Assembly: GCA_026982705.1 (NCBI GenBank) | Contig: JALSGP010000047.1 | Coordinates: 1-36,661, forward strand | From: Alphaproteobacteria bacterium | Lineage (GTDB): Bacteria > Pseudomonadota > Alphaproteobacteria > Geminicoccales > Geminicoccaceae | Reading direction: 5' to 3' | DNA: 36,661 nt | Part shown: in pieces, positions 35,628 through 36,661 of the stretch | Layout: each line of letters begins with the position of its first letter | Position numbering within the stretch: the stretch's first letter is position 1 | Position numbers and translations under genes: made by a program | The notes under the pieces: generated by a model | What the model saw: only the letters and a program-made list of their open reading frames with translations | What the model was told of the DNA's origin: nothing | The model's database searches: none

Positions 35628-35802
35628 GCGGGCCCACCGGCGCGATCGCCCGCGAAACGCGCCGATCCGCACATCGTGCCGATGCCCGGCCGTGCCGGAT
35701 CCCCCGCCGCCCGCGAGACGGGACGCCGCGACCCTCGACAAGCGTCACCGATGCGCGATCTTGCGGCCTGTCCCCATGTTCCCCTCGTCGATGCGGGAGA
35801 CC

Positions 35803-36661
35803 ATGACCGAGCGTGTCCTCGTCCTCGACTTCGGCTCGCAGACCACCCAGCTCATCGCCCGCCGGCTGCGCGAGCTGCGGGTCTACTGCGAGATCCATCC
35901 CTGCACCGTGGACGATGCCTTCGTCGAACGGTTCGCGCCCTCCGCGGTGGTACTCTCGGGCGGACCGGCGAGCGTGGTCGAGGGCGAGAGTCCGCGCGCG
36001 CCGCAGGCGATCTTCGAGCTGGGCGTGCCGGTGCTGGGCATCTGCTACGGCATGCAGACCATGGTGGCCCAGCTCGGCGGCCGGGTGCAGCCGGCACCGG
36101 TGCGCGAGTTCGGCCGCGCCGAGATCGAGCTGGTGCGCGAATCGCCGCTGTTCGACGGCATCCTGCGGGTGGGCGAGCGGGCGCGGGTGTGGATGAGCCA
36201 CGGGGATCGGGTGGAGGCGTTGCCGGAAGGGTTCGTCGCGGTGGCGCGCAGCGAGGGCTCGCCCTTCGCCACGATCGCCGACGAACGGCGCCGCTTCTAC
36301 GGCGTCCAGTTCCACCCGGAGGTGGTGCACACGCCGATCGGCAAGGAGATCTTCGAGAACTTCTGCTTCCGCATCGCCCGCCTCGCCGGCGACTGGTCCA
36401 TGGCCGCCTTCCGCCAGCAGGCGGTGGCGCGCATCCGCGCGCAGGTGGGGGACGGCCGGGTGCTCTGCGGGCTCTCGGGCGGGGTGGACTCGGCGGTCAC
36501 CGCGCTGCTGGTGCACGAGGCCGTCGGCGATCGGCTCACCTGCGTGTTCGTCGACACCGGGCTCCTGCGCAAGGGCGAGGCGGAGGAGGTGGTCTCGCTG
36601 TTCCGCGGGCACTTCAACATCCCGCTGGTGCACGTGCGCGCCGGCGAGATCTTCTTCGAGC
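35803..36661 (+). CDS. guaA: GMP synthase (glutamine-hydrolysing), 5' part
   Basis: GuaA converts XMP to GMP with ATP and glutamine. The amidotransferase domain shows [14 protein letters not shown] at the start, nucleophile Cys81 (GICYGMQ) and FHPEVVHTP. The ATP-pyrophosphatase P-loop [10 protein letters not shown] follows. The gene runs off the right edge after about 286 codons. The ATG at 35803 has GGGAGA just upstream; an in-frame ATG at 35791 is possible. The 175 bases before it, after the S41 gene, hold no gene I recognise. Confidence 0.96.
   Translation, partial: MTERVLVLDFGSQTTQLIARRLRELRVYCEIHPCTVDDAFVERFAPSAVVLSGGPASVVEGESPRAPQAIFELGVPVLGICYGMQTMVAQLGGRVQPAPVREFGRAEIELVRESPLFDGILRVGERARVWMSHGDRVEALPEGFVAVARSEGSPFATIADERRRFYGVQFHPEVVHTPIGKEIFENFCFRIARLAGDWSMAAFRQQAVARIRAQVGDGRVLCGLSGGVDSAVTALLVHEAVGDRLTCVFVDTGLLRKGEAEEVVSLFRGHFNIPLVHVRAGEIFFE

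Noticed and set aside
33343-36633. A 1096-codon open frame on the minus strand
   Set aside because: It is the shadow of the propeller, S41 and guaA genes and of the riboswitch; no family is recognisable in its translation.

Overview
This is a very GC-rich chromosomal stretch from an alphaproteobacterium, and a Rhodospirillales-like lineage is my best guess. The main support is a clear 5-aminolevulinate synthase (C4 haem route), the order yqeY-dnaG-rpoD, a separate rpoH heat-shock sigma factor with the RpoH box, and the order nrdR-ribD-ribE-ribB-ribH-nusB-thiL. Most of the window is housekeeping DNA packed with start/stop overlaps (ATGA, GTGA, TTGA). There is no rRNA, transposase, integrase, cas operon or CRISPR array. 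No gene-free stretch exceeds 300 bases; the largest, about 250 bases, is a cobalamin riboswitch leader.

Layout. 1-450 (minus strand): promoter, tRNA-Tyr, tRNA-Gly and the first codons of tuf. 474-3907: rlmB, a DUF192 protein, apt and an orphan glcD. 3984-10599 (minus): purA, then the coupled nrdR/riboflavin/nusB/thiL operon, whose RibB carries a zinc-less RibA-like tail (RibBX type). 10723-14319 (plus): an overlapping operon of a class III CoA-transferase, an SDR and a class I fumarase/mesaconase, closed by a terminator. 14397-19349 (minus): a methyltransferase gene broken by one in-frame stop, then rpoD, dnaG and yqeY. 19469-22835 (minus): DUF2783 and FAD monooxygenase pair, a TusA-like protein, and a stand-alone CARF protein with a RelE/HigB-like C-terminus. 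22975-30687: xthA, DUF1330, OsmC, NUDIX, a PEBP-like protein, a cysteine hydrolase, a second CoA-transferase, hemA, an RNA methyltransferase and a small membrane protein. 30699-36661 (plus): rluD, rpoH, an SH3 protein, then a cobalamin riboswitch driving a secreted YVTN beta-propeller and a minimal S41 protease, and finally the start of guaA.

The two places most likely to hold new biology are these. (1) The CARF-RelE protein at 21741-22835 looks like a cyclic-oligoadenylate-gated mRNA interferase, yet no type III CRISPR genes or antitoxin lie near it. (2) The B12-riboswitch unit at 33440-35627 puts a periplasmic propeller and a small protease under vitamin B12 control with no recognisable transporter or B12 enzyme beside them. 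Secondary points are the fumarase/CoA-transferase operon, which may handle C5 dicarboxylates, and the single-stop methyltransferase downstream of rpoD.
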